NCBI GenBank assembly: GCA_943789305.1
Contig: CALSTP010000001.1
Coordinates: 534,178 to 598,177, forward strand
Reading direction: 5' to 3'
DNA: 64,000 nucleotides
Source: an uncultured Flavobacteriaceae bacterium
GTDB lineage: Bacteria > Bacteroidota > Bacteroidia > Flavobacteriales > Flavobacteriaceae
The translations under genes and the position numbers were made by a program. Under the pieces are notes generated by a model, which saw only the letters and a list, made by a program, of their open reading frames with translations, had not been told where the DNA came from and did no database searches. Each line of letters begins with the position of its first letter. Within the stretch, counting starts at the first letter, position 1. Of the stretch, positions 1 to 10,452 are shown in pieces.

Positions 1-1
1 C

Positions 2-1237
2 CCATTAGTGGGTGGGACTGAAGATGAATTAGGAATCGATATTAAAAAACTTCGAGCTTTAACTGGGCTAGTTACTTTGGATCCAGGTTTTAAAAATTCT
101 GGTTCTTGCCAGAGTGGAGTTACTTTTCTAGACGGTGAAAAAGGTGTTTTGAAATACAGAGGATATGCTATTGAAGATTTGGCCAATGGAGCCGATTTTC
201 TTGAAGTAGCTTATCTGTTGATCTTTGGAGAACTACCTACTTCAGCTCAGTTGGATAAATTTCAGTCGGATATTAACGAAGAATCAATTGTTGATGAGGA
301 TTTAAAAGTAATTTTGAAAAGCTTTCCCAAAACTGCTCATCCTATGGGTATCCTTGCATCATTAACTTCAGCTTTGACAGCATTTAATCCTTCATCAGTT
401 GACGTAGATTCAGAGGAAGATATGTATAAGGCAATTGTAACGATCATGGCTAAATTTCCTGTTATTGTGGCTTGGACACAACGAAAGGTTAAGGGTCTTC
501 CTCTTAATTACAGCGACAGTAAATTGTCTTATGTAGACAATGTTGCTAAAATGATGTTTAAAAAGCCGAACTCCGATTATGATTTAAACCCAACGATAAC
601 AGCAGCGTTAAATAAGTTGTTGATTCTCCATGCTGATCACGAGCAAAACTGTTCAACTTCAACAGTTCGTATTGTTGGTTCTTCTCATGCAGGATTATTT
701 GCTTCAATTTCAGCAGGGATTTCTGCACTTTGGGGACCGCTCCATGGAGGAGCAAATCAAGCGGTTATTGAAATGCTGGAAGCTATAAAAGCTGACGGTG
801 GCGATACCAAAAAGTTTATGGCTAAAGCCAAAGATAAGAACGACTCTTTCCGTTTAATGGGATTTGGTCATCGAGTGTATAAAAATTTCGATCCTAGAGC
901 TAAGATCATCAAAGTAACTGCTGATGAAGTTCTCAATGAACTTGGAATTGTAGATCCTATTTTGGACATAGCAAAAGGTTTAGAACAAGAAGCACTTTCC
1001 GACACTTATTTTGTAGATCGTAAATTATATCCCAACGTTGATTTTTACTCTGGAATAATATACAGAGCTCTTGGAATACCAACTGAAATGTTTACCGTAA
1101 TGTTTGCTTTGGGTCGTTTACCTGGTTGGATTGCTCAATGGCGTGAAATGAGAATGAACAACGAACCTATTGGACGTCCAAGACAAATATATACTGGAGC
1201 GACCGAAAAAGTCTTTAAAACTCTTAAAAAAAGGTAG
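2..1237 (+). CDS. gltA: Citrate synthase (5' truncated by window edge)
   Basis: Frame is open to the window edge (PLVGGTEDELGIDIKKLR...); citrate synthase motifs LTSALTAFNPSS, LHADHEQNCSTSTVR, GPLHGGANQAVIEML, GFGHRVYKNFDPRAKI. Confidence 0.95.
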   Translation, partial: PLVGGTEDELGIDIKKLRALTGLVTLDPGFKNSGSCQSGVTFLDGEKGVLKYRGYAIEDLANGADFLEVAYLLIFGELPTSAQLDKFQSDINEESIVDEDLKVILKSFPKTAHPMGILASLTSALTAFNPSSVDVDSEEDMYKAIVTIMAKFPVIVAWTQRKVKGLPLNYSDSKLSYVDNVAKMMFKKPNSDYDLNPTITAALNKLLILHADHEQNCSTSTVRIVGSSHAGLFASISAGISALWGPLHGGANQAVIEMLEAIKADGGDTKKFMAKAKDKNDSFRLMGFGHRVYKNFDPRAKIIKVTADEVLNELGIVDPILDIAKGLEQEALSDTYFVDRKLYPNVDFYSGIIYRALGIPTEMFTVMFALGRLPGWIAQWREMRMNNEPIGRPRQIYTGATEKVFKTLKKR

Positions 1238-1248
1238 AAAACAGGTCT

Positions 1249-2673
1249 CTATCTCTTTTTTGCAATGTTCTTAATCATTCCATTGAATATAAAGAAATGA
1301 AAGGGGACCAAACTATACCAATACAATCTTCCCCATAAACCACGTGGGCGAAAGGTAGCCGTTTGAAATAGTGTATTTTTTACAATCTTAAACTCAAGCC
1401 AAGCTTCACCAGGCAGTTTCATTTCGGCATAAAGCAACAGTCTTTTTTCTTTTTTATCTGCAAGTAAAACTCTCCAAAAGTCCAAGGAATCCCCAGTGAA
1501 AATTTTGTTTGGGTGTGTTCTGCCTCTTTGTAAACCAACTCCCCCGATCAACTGATCTAAATATCCTCTTAATTCCCATAACCAATTTGCATAATACCAA
1601 CCCTGATCTCCTCCAATCTTCCATAAAGATTCTAAGGTTTGTTCAGGGTCAATAGAATTCAATTGTTGGGTGTCTTTAAGAACTCCGAATTTTGGAACCT
1701 GAATGAATTGATTAAAGCCTTTTGGCAGTCTACCACTCACCATACTGTCTTTCCAGCTGCTTACTACAAGGTTTTGTTCGATTTTTTTAAAAGCCATTTG
1801 AATGGCTTCCTTATAAGAGTAAGGATTTATTTTCAGTATGGTTTGTAATCTATTATCTTTAGCGACAACCTCCATTTTCATACTATTTACTAATTGTACA
1901 GCAAGAGGATAAGATGTAGAAGTAACAAAGTGAAGCCAGTAAGATGAGAGCCTAGGAGTCATAACTGGGATGATCCAAATCCAATTTTTAAAGCCTCTAA
2001 TACGTGCATATGAATGCAACATTTGATTGTAAGTTAGAATATCCGAACCCCCGATATCAAAAGAATCATTCATGCATTTAGGATGCATAAGAACCCCAGT
2101 CAAGAACTCAATAACGTTTCTTATAGCTATGGGTTGAGATTTGGTTCGAACCCATTTTGGGGTAATCATAAACGGAATTTTTTCGCACAAATCTCGAATA
2201 ATTTCAAAAGAGGCACTACCAGAACCGACTATGATTCCAGCTCTAAGAACTGTTAAGTCAAAAGAAGCATTTTTCAGAATTTGTTCAACGTTTTTTCTAG
2301 AACGCAAATGCTTTGATAAGTTTTGATCGTTTACAATTCCACTCAAGTAGATGACCTGTTTTATGGTTGTTTTTTCAAGAAGGCTACAAAAGTTATGGGC
2401 ACAAAGATTTTCTATTTTTTCAAAATCTCCACTATCTGAAGACATTGAATGAAGTAAATAATATGCTGCATCAATATCGTTGGGAACTTTCTCAGCCTCT
2501 GATAAATCCGAAAAGTCAATTGTAATAACTTTAATTCTGTTAAGAATATCTTTTGTAATTGATAATCTTTTTGGATCCCTTACAGTACAGATTACCTCAT
2601 GGCCAGCATCGAGTAATTTTGGAAGTAAACGCATGCCAATGTATCCATTTGCCCCTGTCAATAAAATTTTCAT
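1249..2673 (-). CDS. SDR-family NAD(P)-binding protein with DUF2867-like C-terminus
   Basis: N-terminal MKILLTGANGYIGMRLLPKLLDAGHEV Rossmann motif; C-terminal region ...GDSLDFWRVL...PGEAWLEFKI...TATFRPRGLWGRLYWYSLVPFHFFIFNGMIKNI typical of DUF2867 proteins. Confidence 0.85.
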   Translation of the reverse strand: MKILLTGANGYIGMRLLPKLLDAGHEVICTVRDPKRLSITKDILNRIKVITIDFSDLSEAEKVPNDIDAAYYLLHSMSSDSGDFEKIENLCAHNFCSLLEKTTIKQVIYLSGIVNDQNLSKHLRSRKNVEQILKNASFDLTVLRAGIIVGSGSASFEIIRDLCEKIPFMITPKWVRTKSQPIAIRNVIEFLTGVLMHPKCMNDSFDIGGSDILTYNQMLHSYARIRGFKNWIWIIPVMTPRLSSYWLHFVTSTSYPLAVQLVNSMKMEVVAKDNRLQTILKINPYSYKEAIQMAFKKIEQNLVVSSWKDSMVSGRLPKGFNQFIQVPKFGVLKDTQQLNSIDPEQTLESLWKIGGDQGWYYANWLWELRGYLDQLIGGVGLQRGRTHPNKIFTGDSLDFWRVLLADKKEKRLLLYAEMKLPGEAWLEFKIVKNTLFQTATFRPRGLWGRLYWYSLVPFHFFIFNGMIKNIAKKR

Positions 2674-2686
2674 TCAAGCTTATTTT

Positions 2687-3112
2687 TTATAACTCATCAA
2701 TAGTTGTAGGTAATATGCTGATTTTTTGGGCATTAATTTTCTTGAAATATCGGTGGATGTTTTTTTCAGTTGCAGTAACTTTAATACAATAGTGATCTCT
2801 GTAAATAGAATATTCTTGGGCTTGACCTTTATAAACCTTCAATTTGTAATAAGGAATTATAAGACCATAAGTTTCTAAAAGACTTCTAAAGCGGACGATA
2901 ATTCCTTTTGGTCTAAGTTCTATATTACAACTGTCATTATTGTTATCCAAAACTAAAAGGTTGTGGATGTCAATAGAAGCGTATGTAATGTTCAATTTTG
3001 AGGAACCAATTCCTCCCAATTCCCAGCGTTTTCTTAAAGAAAAAGGGGCCCCAACTTCACTTTCGATTTGTTTTTTTATTTTTGGATCGTTATACGAAAC
3101 ATTTAAAAGCAT
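2687..3112 (-). CDS. Conserved hypothetical protein
   Basis: 141-aa ORF between two coding genes; no family recognised. Confidence 0.6.
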   Translation of the reverse strand: MLLNVSYNDPKIKKQIESEVGAPFSLRKRWELGGIGSSKLNITYASIDIHNLLVLDNNNDSCNIELRPKGIIVRFRSLLETYGLIIPYYKLKVYKGQAQEYSIYRDHYCIKVTATEKNIHRYFKKINAQKISILPTTIDEL

Positions 3113-3189
3113 TTTTTACTTTAAATATAATGGATATCTATTAGACCTAATAATTTGTCCATAATAATTATATTTGCCGAAATTCATTT

Positions 3190-4971
3190 ATGAACAACAT
3201 ATCCATTCAACTTTCACCAGCTCTAGAGCAAATTATCGAAGAAACCTATAATGTATCGGTTACTGATTTTGAATTTCAAGCAACTCGCAAAGAATTTGAA
3301 GGAGATATAACCTTGGTTGTTTTTGCTTTACTTAAGGTTGTAAAAGGAAATCCTACTCAGATAGGAAAAGACATTGGTAATGCTCTGTTAGAGCGTTTAA
3401 AATGGGTAAAGGGATTTAATGTTGTTAAAGGATTTTTGAACATAGAAATTTCAGATGCTTTTTTTATTCAAGAATTACAAAACATCAGGAATAAACCCAA
3501 CTATGGAAAACTTTCCTTAGATGATTCCAGTGGCACCGTTCTTGTAGAATATTCATCTCCAAATACCAATAAACCTCTTCATTTGGGACACATTCGAAAT
3601 AACCTCTTGGGTTTTGCTGTGGCTAATATTTTGGAAGCTAGCGGTAAAAGAGTTGTGAAAACTCAAATCATTAATGATAGAGGAATCCATATTTGTAAGT
3701 CTATGGTTGCGTGGCAACATTTTGGTAATGGAGAAACTCCACAGAGCACAGGCTTAAAGGGAGATAAATTGGTAGGCAATTATTACGTTTTATTTGATAA
3801 AAAATACAAAGAAGAAGTCGCAGTTTTAATTTCAGAAGGGTTGTCGGAAGAAGATGCAAAAACAAATGCTCCTCTATTTATCAAAGCAAAGAAGATGCTT
3901 AAATTATGGGAGTCCGGAGATTCTGAAACAGTCAATTTATGGAAGACCATGAATTCATGGGTTTACGATGGATTTGCTAAAACGTATAATTTAATGGGAG
4001 TTTCTTTTGATTCGTATTATTATGAAAGTGAAACCTATTTATTGGGTAAAGAATTGATCGAAGAAGGATTATCCCGATCCGTTTTTTATAAAAAAGAAGA
4101 TGGTTCGGTTTGGGTTGATTTATCGAATGAAGGGCTCGATGAAAAATTATTGTTACGTTCTGATGGAACTGCCGTTTATATGACACAAGATTTAGGAACC
4201 GCTTTACAGCGTTATCGAGATAATCCATCGATGACAGGGTTGGTTTATACTGTAGGTAATGAGCAAGACTATCATTTTCAAGTACTTTTTTTGGTTTTAA
4301 AAAAATTAGGATACGATTGGGCGCAATCTCTTTTTCATCTAAGTTACGGAATGGTAGATTTACCTCAAGGGAAAATGAAGAGTAGAGAAGGAACGGTTGT
4401 AGATGCTGATGAATTGATGGATGAAATGAAACAAACAGCACAAATGATTTCCCAAGAATTGGGTAAATTAGATGGATTGTCAGATGAAGAGAAAACTTCC
4501 TTATATGAAACAATCGGTTTGGGGGCGCTCAAATATTTTATATTAAAAGTAGACCCCAAGAAGCGTATTCTATTTGACCCTGAAAGTTCGGTTGATTTTG
4601 CTGGAAATACAGGACCCTTTATTCAATATACCTATGCAAGAATACAATCAATACTAAGAAAAGTAAATCAAGAGGATATTAACATCAAGAGTGATTTGAT
4701 TTTGGATTTGAGAGAAAAAGAGATTATAAAACACCTTATGCTTTATCCCGGAGTAATCCAACAAGCAGCAAAAGTTTACAGTCCTGCTATTATTGCTAAT
4801 TACAGTTACGATTTGGTAAAGATGTTCAACTCTTTTTATCAGAATATATCCATACTTGGAGATACTCAAGATGAATTTAAGAATTTCAGAGTAGCATTGT
4901 CTTATGAAGTTGCCAAAATTTTAAAAGATTCATTTGGTTTATTGGGTATAAATGTACCCGATCGTATGTAG
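3190..4971 (+). CDS. argS: Arginyl-tRNA synthetase
   Basis: Class I motifs PNTNKPLHLGHIRNN (HIGH) and KMKSREGT (KMSKS-like); C-terminal DALR-type anticodon-binding region. Confidence 0.96.
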   Translation: MNNISIQLSPALEQIIEETYNVSVTDFEFQATRKEFEGDITLVVFALLKVVKGNPTQIGKDIGNALLERLKWVKGFNVVKGFLNIEISDAFFIQELQNIRNKPNYGKLSLDDSSGTVLVEYSSPNTNKPLHLGHIRNNLLGFAVANILEASGKRVVKTQIINDRGIHICKSMVAWQHFGNGETPQSTGLKGDKLVGNYYVLFDKKYKEEVAVLISEGLSEEDAKTNAPLFIKAKKMLKLWESGDSETVNLWKTMNSWVYDGFAKTYNLMGVSFDSYYYESETYLLGKELIEEGLSRSVFYKKEDGSVWVDLSNEGLDEKLLLRSDGTAVYMTQDLGTALQRYRDNPSMTGLVYTVGNEQDYHFQVLFLVLKKLGYDWAQSLFHLSYGMVDLPQGKMKSREGTVVDADELMDEMKQTAQMISQELGKLDGLSDEEKTSLYETIGLGALKYFILKVDPKKRILFDPESSVDFAGNTGPFIQYTYARIQSILRKVNQEDINIKSDLILDLREKEIIKHLMLYPGVIQQAAKVYSPAIIANYSYDLVKMFNSFYQNISILGDTQDEFKNFRVALSYEVAKILKDSFGLLGINVPDRM

Positions 4972-4978
4972 ATAACAA

Positions 4979-5007
4979 AAAAAACCGCTCGAAGAGCGGT
5001 TTTTTAA
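4979..5007 (+). terminator. Rho-independent terminator after argS
   Basis: aaccgctc-gaa-gagcggtt hairpin followed by T run. Confidence 0.85.
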
Positions 5008-5031
5008 ATTTAAAGCCATAGCCTTTGAAAT

Positions 5032-5757
5032 TTATTTTGAACTAACAGCGAGGTTGTAAACAACTAAACCGAATCCAATTTTGTTGATTGCATCTCCAAT
5101 GTTGTAAATCACATCCATTTCAAGACCTCCAAAGATACCACTGTACCATCCTTCAGTACCAGCCATGTATCCGATAGGATAAATAGCCCATCCAATTAAA
5201 ACGAATTTACATAAAGTGTTGTGTGCAGATTCAACAGCTCCTCCTGCAGATTTGGCAAGCTTAGCAGCTCCACCCATCCAAATTTCATACACTATAACGA
5301 AGTATGCGATTCCAGAAGCAAGTCCCCAAAGAGCAGGTCCTGAACCAGTATTGTAAACAGCTTCTCCAAGATATCCTGTTACCAACATTACAACAGAAAG
5401 GAAAATTAATTTCCACATCAATTGTTTTGTAGCTCCAGCTGCTTTTAGGATTAAATAAAATTCAACACACATTAATGGAACTGTAAGTACCCAGTCCACA
5501 TAGCGGAAGAATGTTGGTGATGTAGCATTTGTTGCCCAATAATCACGCATGTACCAGTAGTGAACAGCTGCGATGAATGTAATTAATCCAGAAACCAAAA
5601 TAGAGGTTCTCCATTTGTCGTCGAAAGAACTCATTGAAAGGAAGAAAAACGCCGATGCTGCCATCATTGCCATACATCCTACGAAGAATGTGAATCCTAC
5701 ATAATCGTCTGTAGCCATCTCAGGAACTACAGCCATAAAACTTAAAAATTTTTCCAT
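5032..5757 (-). CDS. Proteorhodopsin, green-tuned type (Met at position 105 equivalent)
   Basis: Seven-TM rhodopsin; RYVDWVLTVPLMCVEFYLILKAAG carries the D97/T101/E108-equivalent residues; GDAINKIGFGLVVY carries the retinal Lys. Confidence 0.96.
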   Translation of the reverse strand: MEKFLSFMAVVPEMATDDYVGFTFFVGCMAMMAASAFFFLSMSSFDDKWRTSILVSGLITFIAAVHYWYMRDYWATNATSPTFFRYVDWVLTVPLMCVEFYLILKAAGATKQLMWKLIFLSVVMLVTGYLGEAVYNTGSGPALWGLASGIAYFVIVYEIWMGGAAKLAKSAGGAVESAHNTLCKFVLIGWAIYPIGYMAGTEGWYSGIFGGLEMDVIYNIGDAINKIGFGLVVYNLAVSSK

Positions 5758-5858
5758 AATAAAATTTAATTATTTGTTTTTGTTTAGGTAAATTTAAATA
5801 AAATTAAACTTACTTACTATATATATATTAATAATTTTAACAAAAATTTCAATTTATC

Positions 5859-6737
5859 GTGATATTAAAGGTTAAATATTATCAAATTTCTATTTGGGTT
5901 ACAATTGTGTTAATTCTTTTAGGACATCTTGTAAACACTAGTTTTCAAGACTTGTTAGGGTTGGTTTTAATTTTTTCTGCGGGGCTTATTCATGGAGCAA
6001 ATGACATTCAGTTGTTACAAAAAAAATACAGCAATACAGATTTCATTTTTTTAATTGCGCTCTACCTTGCTGTAGTTTTGTTTGGAGGTTTTTTATTTTT
6101 TTATTCTCCTAAGTTTGGACTTTTCTTTTTTATTCTATTTAGTGGTTTTCATTTTGGAGAACAGCATTGGTCTTCTTTTTTAAATCAAAAGGTTGCTCCT
6201 GTTTTTTTAAATAAGATAGCTTATGTATTTTATGGGCTTTTAATTTTTGCACTCTTATTTATTTTCCAGGTTGAAGAAGTCAAAACCTTAATCAAACAAA
6301 TAAGCGAACTTAGCATTACTGTAAATTTCTTTTATTGGGCTGCTTCGATTTTGGGAATTGGTTTTAGTGGGCTAGCATTTTTTTTACCGATTGACCTCAA
6401 GTTGTTCGCAAAAGAGATCTTGGCTTTGGTTCTTTTATGCATCCTATTTGCTAATACCAGTTTACTTTTATCTTTTTCAGCTTATTTTGTTTTTTGGCAC
6501 AGCATTCCTTCGATTCAAGACCAAATACTTTATTTAAACGATGAAATTTCGTTGGCTGCACTCAAAAAGTATTTAAAGTCATCTTTTCTTTATTGGATAA
6601 TGTCCTTGTTTGGTTTGTTTGTTTTTTATTTTTACTTTAATGTTGATTCCGATTATTTTATTCCACTATTTTTCACTTTTCTAGCGGCAATTACTTTTCC
6701 ACATACCTTAGTCATAGGAATGATTGATTACGAATAA
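5859..6737 (+). CDS. blh: Brp/Blh family beta-carotene 15,15'-dioxygenase (retinal synthesis)
   Basis: Multi-TM protein with AGLIHGANDIQLL and FHFGEQHW motifs; adjacent to and divergent from proteorhodopsin. Confidence 0.9.
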   Translation: MILKVKYYQISIWVTIVLILLGHLVNTSFQDLLGLVLIFSAGLIHGANDIQLLQKKYSNTDFIFLIALYLAVVLFGGFLFFYSPKFGLFFFILFSGFHFGEQHWSSFLNQKVAPVFLNKIAYVFYGLLIFALLFIFQVEEVKTLIKQISELSITVNFFYWAASILGIGFSGLAFFLPIDLKLFAKEILALVLLCILFANTSLLLSFSAYFVFWHSIPSIQDQILYLNDEISLAALKKYLKSSFLYWIMSLFGLFVFYFYFNVDSDYFIPLFFTFLAAITFPHTLVIGMIDYE

Positions 6738-6835
6738 AGAACTGTTTTTTGTTTTTGTTATGGCAAAAGCTGTTTTGAGATTGAAATCTATTGAATTCTA
6801 CTTTAGATTACTTCTTCAATTCCGTTAAAAAAAAG

Positions 6836-6843
6836 TAAATTTG
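6836..6843 (+). promoter_or_regulatory. Candidate Bacteroidota -7 element (TAAATTTG) upstream of ffh
   Basis: TAnnTTTG match 20 bp upstream of the ffh start; no clear -33 TTG at the expected spacing. Confidence 0.4.
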
Positions 6844-6862
6844 TTTAAATAAAACAATACTT

Positions 6863-8191
6863 ATGTTTGATAGTTTAAGTGGTAAGTTAGATAAAGCCTT
6901 CCAGGTTCTTAAGGGACATGGGAAGATTACTGAAATTAATGTTGCCGAAACTCTAAAAGAGGTAAGACGAGCATTGTTGGATGCAGATGTAAATTTCAAA
7001 ATCGCTAAAGAATTTACCAATCGAATAAAAGACAAAGCACTTGGACAAGATGTATTAACTACTCTTAATCCAAGTCAGCTTTTGGTTAAGATTGTAAAAG
7101 ATGAGCTTACCGATCTTATGGGGGGTGAGGTTGTAGGAGTAAATTTATCTTCTAAACCCAGTGTGATTTTGATGTCAGGTCTTCAGGGTTCTGGTAAAAC
7201 AACTTTTTCTGGAAAACTGGCGTTGCATCTCAAAAATAAAAAGAGTAAAAATCCACTTTTAATAGCCTGCGATGTATACAGGCCTGCTGCTATTGATCAG
7301 TTAACTGTTGTAGCAGAACAAGTTGGAGCTGCAATATTTAAAAATTTAGAGGAAAAGAACCCTGTTAAAATTGCATTGGATGGAATTGCTTTTGCAAAAG
7401 CTAACAAACACGACTTAGTAATTGTCGATACTGCTGGACGTCTTGCAGTAGATGAGGTTTTGATGAAAGAGATTTCGGAAATTCATAAAGCAGTTAAGCC
7501 TGACGAAACCTTGTTTGTTGTCGATTCCATGACGGGTCAAGATGCCGTAAATACTGCTAAAGCCTTTCATGATGTTCTGAATTTTGATGGAGTAGTCTTA
7601 ACAAAACTAGACGGTGACACTCGTGGAGGAGCTGCTTTGTCCATCAAAACAGTTGTTCAAAAACCTATCAAGTACATCGGTACGGGTGAAAAAATGGAAG
7701 CTTTGGACATATTCTATCCCGATCGAATGGCAGATCGAATTCTAGGAATGGGAGATGTAATTTCCTTAGTTGAGCGAGCTCAAGAGCAGTTTGATCAAGA
7801 AGAGGCTCGAAAAATAAACAAGAAAATTGCAAAAAATCAATTCGGTTTTGATGACTTTTTGTCACAAATACAGCAGGTTAAGAAAATGGGAAATATGAAA
7901 GATCTCATGGGGATGATTCCTGGAGTTGGAAAAGCAATTAAAGATGTTGATATTGATGATGATGCTTTCAATTATATTGAAGCAATAATAGGTTCTATGA
8001 CACCCAACGAACGATCAAATCCTGAGCTTTTGAATTTAAATCGAAAAAAAAGAATTGCTAGAGGTGCTGGGCGTGACCTAAAAGAAGTGAATCAGATGGT
8101 CAAACAATTTCATCAAATGAGCAAGATGATGAAGATGATGCAAGGGGTTAAAGGAAAACAAATGATGCAAATGTTTCAAGGTTTAAGATAA
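6863..8191 (+). CDS. ffh: Signal recognition particle protein Ffh/SRP54
   Basis: GLQGSGKTTFSGKLA, DTAGR, TKLDGDTRGGAALS, and Met-rich C-terminal M domain. Confidence 0.97.
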   Translation: MFDSLSGKLDKAFQVLKGHGKITEINVAETLKEVRRALLDADVNFKIAKEFTNRIKDKALGQDVLTTLNPSQLLVKIVKDELTDLMGGEVVGVNLSSKPSVILMSGLQGSGKTTFSGKLALHLKNKKSKNPLLIACDVYRPAAIDQLTVVAEQVGAAIFKNLEEKNPVKIALDGIAFAKANKHDLVIVDTAGRLAVDEVLMKEISEIHKAVKPDETLFVVDSMTGQDAVNTAKAFHDVLNFDGVVLTKLDGDTRGGAALSIKTVVQKPIKYIGTGEKMEALDIFYPDRMADRILGMGDVISLVERAQEQFDQEEARKINKKIAKNQFGFDDFLSQIQQVKKMGNMKDLMGMIPGVGKAIKDVDIDDDAFNYIEAIIGSMTPNERSNPELLNLNRKKRIARGAGRDLKEVNQMVKQFHQMSKMMKMMQGVKGKQMMQMFQGLR

Positions 8192-8195
8192 AATA

Positions 8196-9074
8196 ATGAA
8201 ATTACTAGACGGAAAGAAGACTTCCACAGAAATCAAAGAGGAAATTAAGTTAAAAGTTACGGCAATAAAAACTGCTGGTGAACGTGTTCCTCATCTAGCG
8301 GCTGTTTTGGTAGGAGATGACGGTGCTAGTTTAACCTATGTAGGCAGTAAAGTTCGTTCATGTAAATATGTTGGTTTTGAATCAACACTAATTCGTTTGG
8401 AGGAGGACATTACCGAAGAGGCATTGCTTCTAAAAATAGATGAATTAAACCAAAATGAAAACATAGATGGATATATCGTTCAGTTACCTTTACCCAAACA
8501 CATAAACGAAGAACGAGTTTTACTAGCTATAGATCCTAAGAAAGACGTTGATGGTTTTCATCCAGCAAACTTTGGTCGTATGGCTTTGGATTTAGATGCT
8601 TTTATTCCTGCTACACCTTTTGGAATTATCCAATTATTGGAGCGTTATGAAGTACCTACATCGGGAAAGCATTGTTTGGTTGTTGGTAGAAGTCACATTG
8701 TTGGACGCCCAATAAGTATTTTGATGAGTCAAAAAGGTCCCGCAGGTGATGCAACGGTGACCTTAGCTCATAGCCGAACCCAGAATCTTAAGAGCCTAAC
8801 CAAACAGGCTGACATTGTTGTTATGGCACTTGGAATTCCAGAATTCTTAACCGCCGACATGGTTAAAGAAGGAGTTACTGTTATTGATGTCGGAATTACA
8901 CGAGTAGCTGATGAAAGCCATCCTAAAGGTTATGTTATCAAAGGAGATGTTGCTTTTGATGAAGTAGCCGCAAAAGCAAATTATATTACCCCTGTCCCTG
9001 GAGGGGTCGGTCCTATGACCATTGCTATGTTGTTGCAGAATACATTATTGGCTAAACAGTGGAATCAATCTTAG
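8196..9074 (+). CDS. folD: Bifunctional methylenetetrahydrofolate dehydrogenase/cyclohydrolase
   Basis: YIVQLPLPKHINEERVL, DVDGFHPANFGRM, GRSHIVGRPISILM, TPVPGGVGPMT. Confidence 0.97.
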   Translation: MKLLDGKKTSTEIKEEIKLKVTAIKTAGERVPHLAAVLVGDDGASLTYVGSKVRSCKYVGFESTLIRLEEDITEEALLLKIDELNQNENIDGYIVQLPLPKHINEERVLLAIDPKKDVDGFHPANFGRMALDLDAFIPATPFGIIQLLERYEVPTSGKHCLVVGRSHIVGRPISILMSQKGPAGDATVTLAHSRTQNLKSLTKQADIVVMALGIPEFLTADMVKEGVTVIDVGITRVADESHPKGYVIKGDVAFDEVAAKANYITPVPGGVGPMTIAMLLQNTLLAKQWNQS

Positions 9075-9936
9075 GATTTTCCATTGCATTGAAAATTTGT
9101 AGAATCAACAAAGCAAAACCAACTCCCGTTAAAATAAGGATAATATTCAAAAAACCTTCGGCCGAAAATGAGAGTCGGATCAAAATAGTTGCTATAATAA
9201 AACCTGTATTTCTAATTAATTTACTGTATTCTTCGGTGTAACGAAAAGAGATTAAAAGTATAACTACATCGGTCAAAATTAGGAGTGTAAAAAACTGATT
9301 AAAAAACACACCATCAACATTGTATACTACCTCGTTGAAGTAAAAGTCCATAATCCAGTTTATGAGAGAATGAAAAGACATAACTACGAGTAATACAAGT
9401 AAAACAAGACTTACTGTTTTTTTGGAAGTAATAAAATTTAATAGTTTAGGGTCTTCAATAGCTCGTTTGGGAAGTCTTCTTTTCCCAACACTAAACCAAT
9501 AAATCAGCAAGAAAAGAATTAAAAATCCTATAAGATCGACCATCAATTCCAGATTATGCTGACTTAAATACCAGTCTCCTTTTAGATCCATCAAAGGAAT
9601 ATCTTTGAATATTTTTCGAATAACAATAAGTGAAATGATTTCAAATTGTTTTGAGACACAAGAAGTAAAAGATCTGGGCAAGTAAAATACAAGTAAGTAA
9701 ACTTCGTAAAACAAAATTAATGAAAATGGGGTGTAGATTGCTGTAATTGGATCATTTAGAAGTTCACTATTTATTTCAGCTAAAAAGCTTATTTTATTTG
9801 ATTTAAGAACAATTAGAAGTAAATGAACCAAAAACCCAACCCCAGCTAATATTAGTATAATTCGTTCAAAACGCTTTTGAATTTTAGGGTCAAAAACAGT
9901 TGAAAAAATACGATTTACTTGTGTGTTATAATTCAT
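9052..9936 (-). CDS. Multi-pass membrane protein of unknown function
   Basis: Several hydrophobic segments; the 3' end overlaps folD convergently by 23 bp. Confidence 0.75.
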   Translation of the reverse strand: MNYNTQVNRIFSTVFDPKIQKRFERIILILAGVGFLVHLLLIVLKSNKISFLAEINSELLNDPITAIYTPFSLILFYEVYLLVFYLPRSFTSCVSKQFEIISLIVIRKIFKDIPLMDLKGDWYLSQHNLELMVDLIGFLILFLLIYWFSVGKRRLPKRAIEDPKLLNFITSKKTVSLVLLVLLVVMSFHSLINWIMDFYFNEVVYNVDGVFFNQFFTLLILTDVVILLISFRYTEEYSKLIRNTGFIIATILIRLSFSAEGFLNIILILTGVGFALLILQIFNAMENPKIDSTV

Positions 9937-10359
9937 TTAGGTAGCGAATAATTGATCTGTATCTCTAAAGCATTTAAATTCTAAAGCATTACCAGAAGGA
10001 TCATAAAAAAACAAGGTCATTTGTTCTCCTGGTTTCCCTTCAAATCTGAGATAGGGGGGAATTTCGAAGCCTATGTTTTGTGAAATTAGGTGTTTACTGA
10101 AATTTTGAAAATCATCCCAAGGGAGTACAATTCCAAAATGTGGGACAGGAACTGATTTTTCATCCACATCATTAAAATGTTTATGTCCTTTAAAACCGAG
10201 ATCTTCATGCAATACCAATTGATGACCAAAAAAGTTGTAATCCGCCCAATGATCACTGACTCTTCCGGGTATCAACCCAAGTTTTTTTTCGTAAAATTCT
10301 TTCGCAACTTTAAGGTTGTTTACCGGGATGGCTAAGTGGAAAGGAGAAATATTTTGCAT
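9937..10359 (-). CDS. VOC (glyoxalase/bleomycin resistance) family protein
   Basis: FHLAIPVNNLKVAKEFYEKKLGL ... FFYDPSGNALEFKCF. Confidence 0.9.
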   Translation of the reverse strand: MQNISPFHLAIPVNNLKVAKEFYEKKLGLIPGRVSDHWADYNFFGHQLVLHEDLGFKGHKHFNDVDEKSVPVPHFGIVLPWDDFQNFSKHLISQNIGFEIPPYLRFEGKPGEQMTLFFYDPSGNALEFKCFRDTDQLFAT

Positions 10360-10452
10360 GCTTAAAGGTAAACTTTTTTTTGATTATTTTTTTTGGTACG
10401 GATTTATGGTGTTCTAGTCTTAGGCTTTTCAATATTCGATTATCTTTGTTGC

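Noticed and set aside
3977-4513. 178-aa minus-strand ORF
   Set aside because: Lies entirely antisense to the well-supported argS coding sequence; no recognisable motif.
5816-5835. TA-rich run (actatatatatattaa) between proteorhodopsin and blh
   Set aside because: Short AT-rich intergenic sequence; no convincing paired promoter boxes or repeat expansion.
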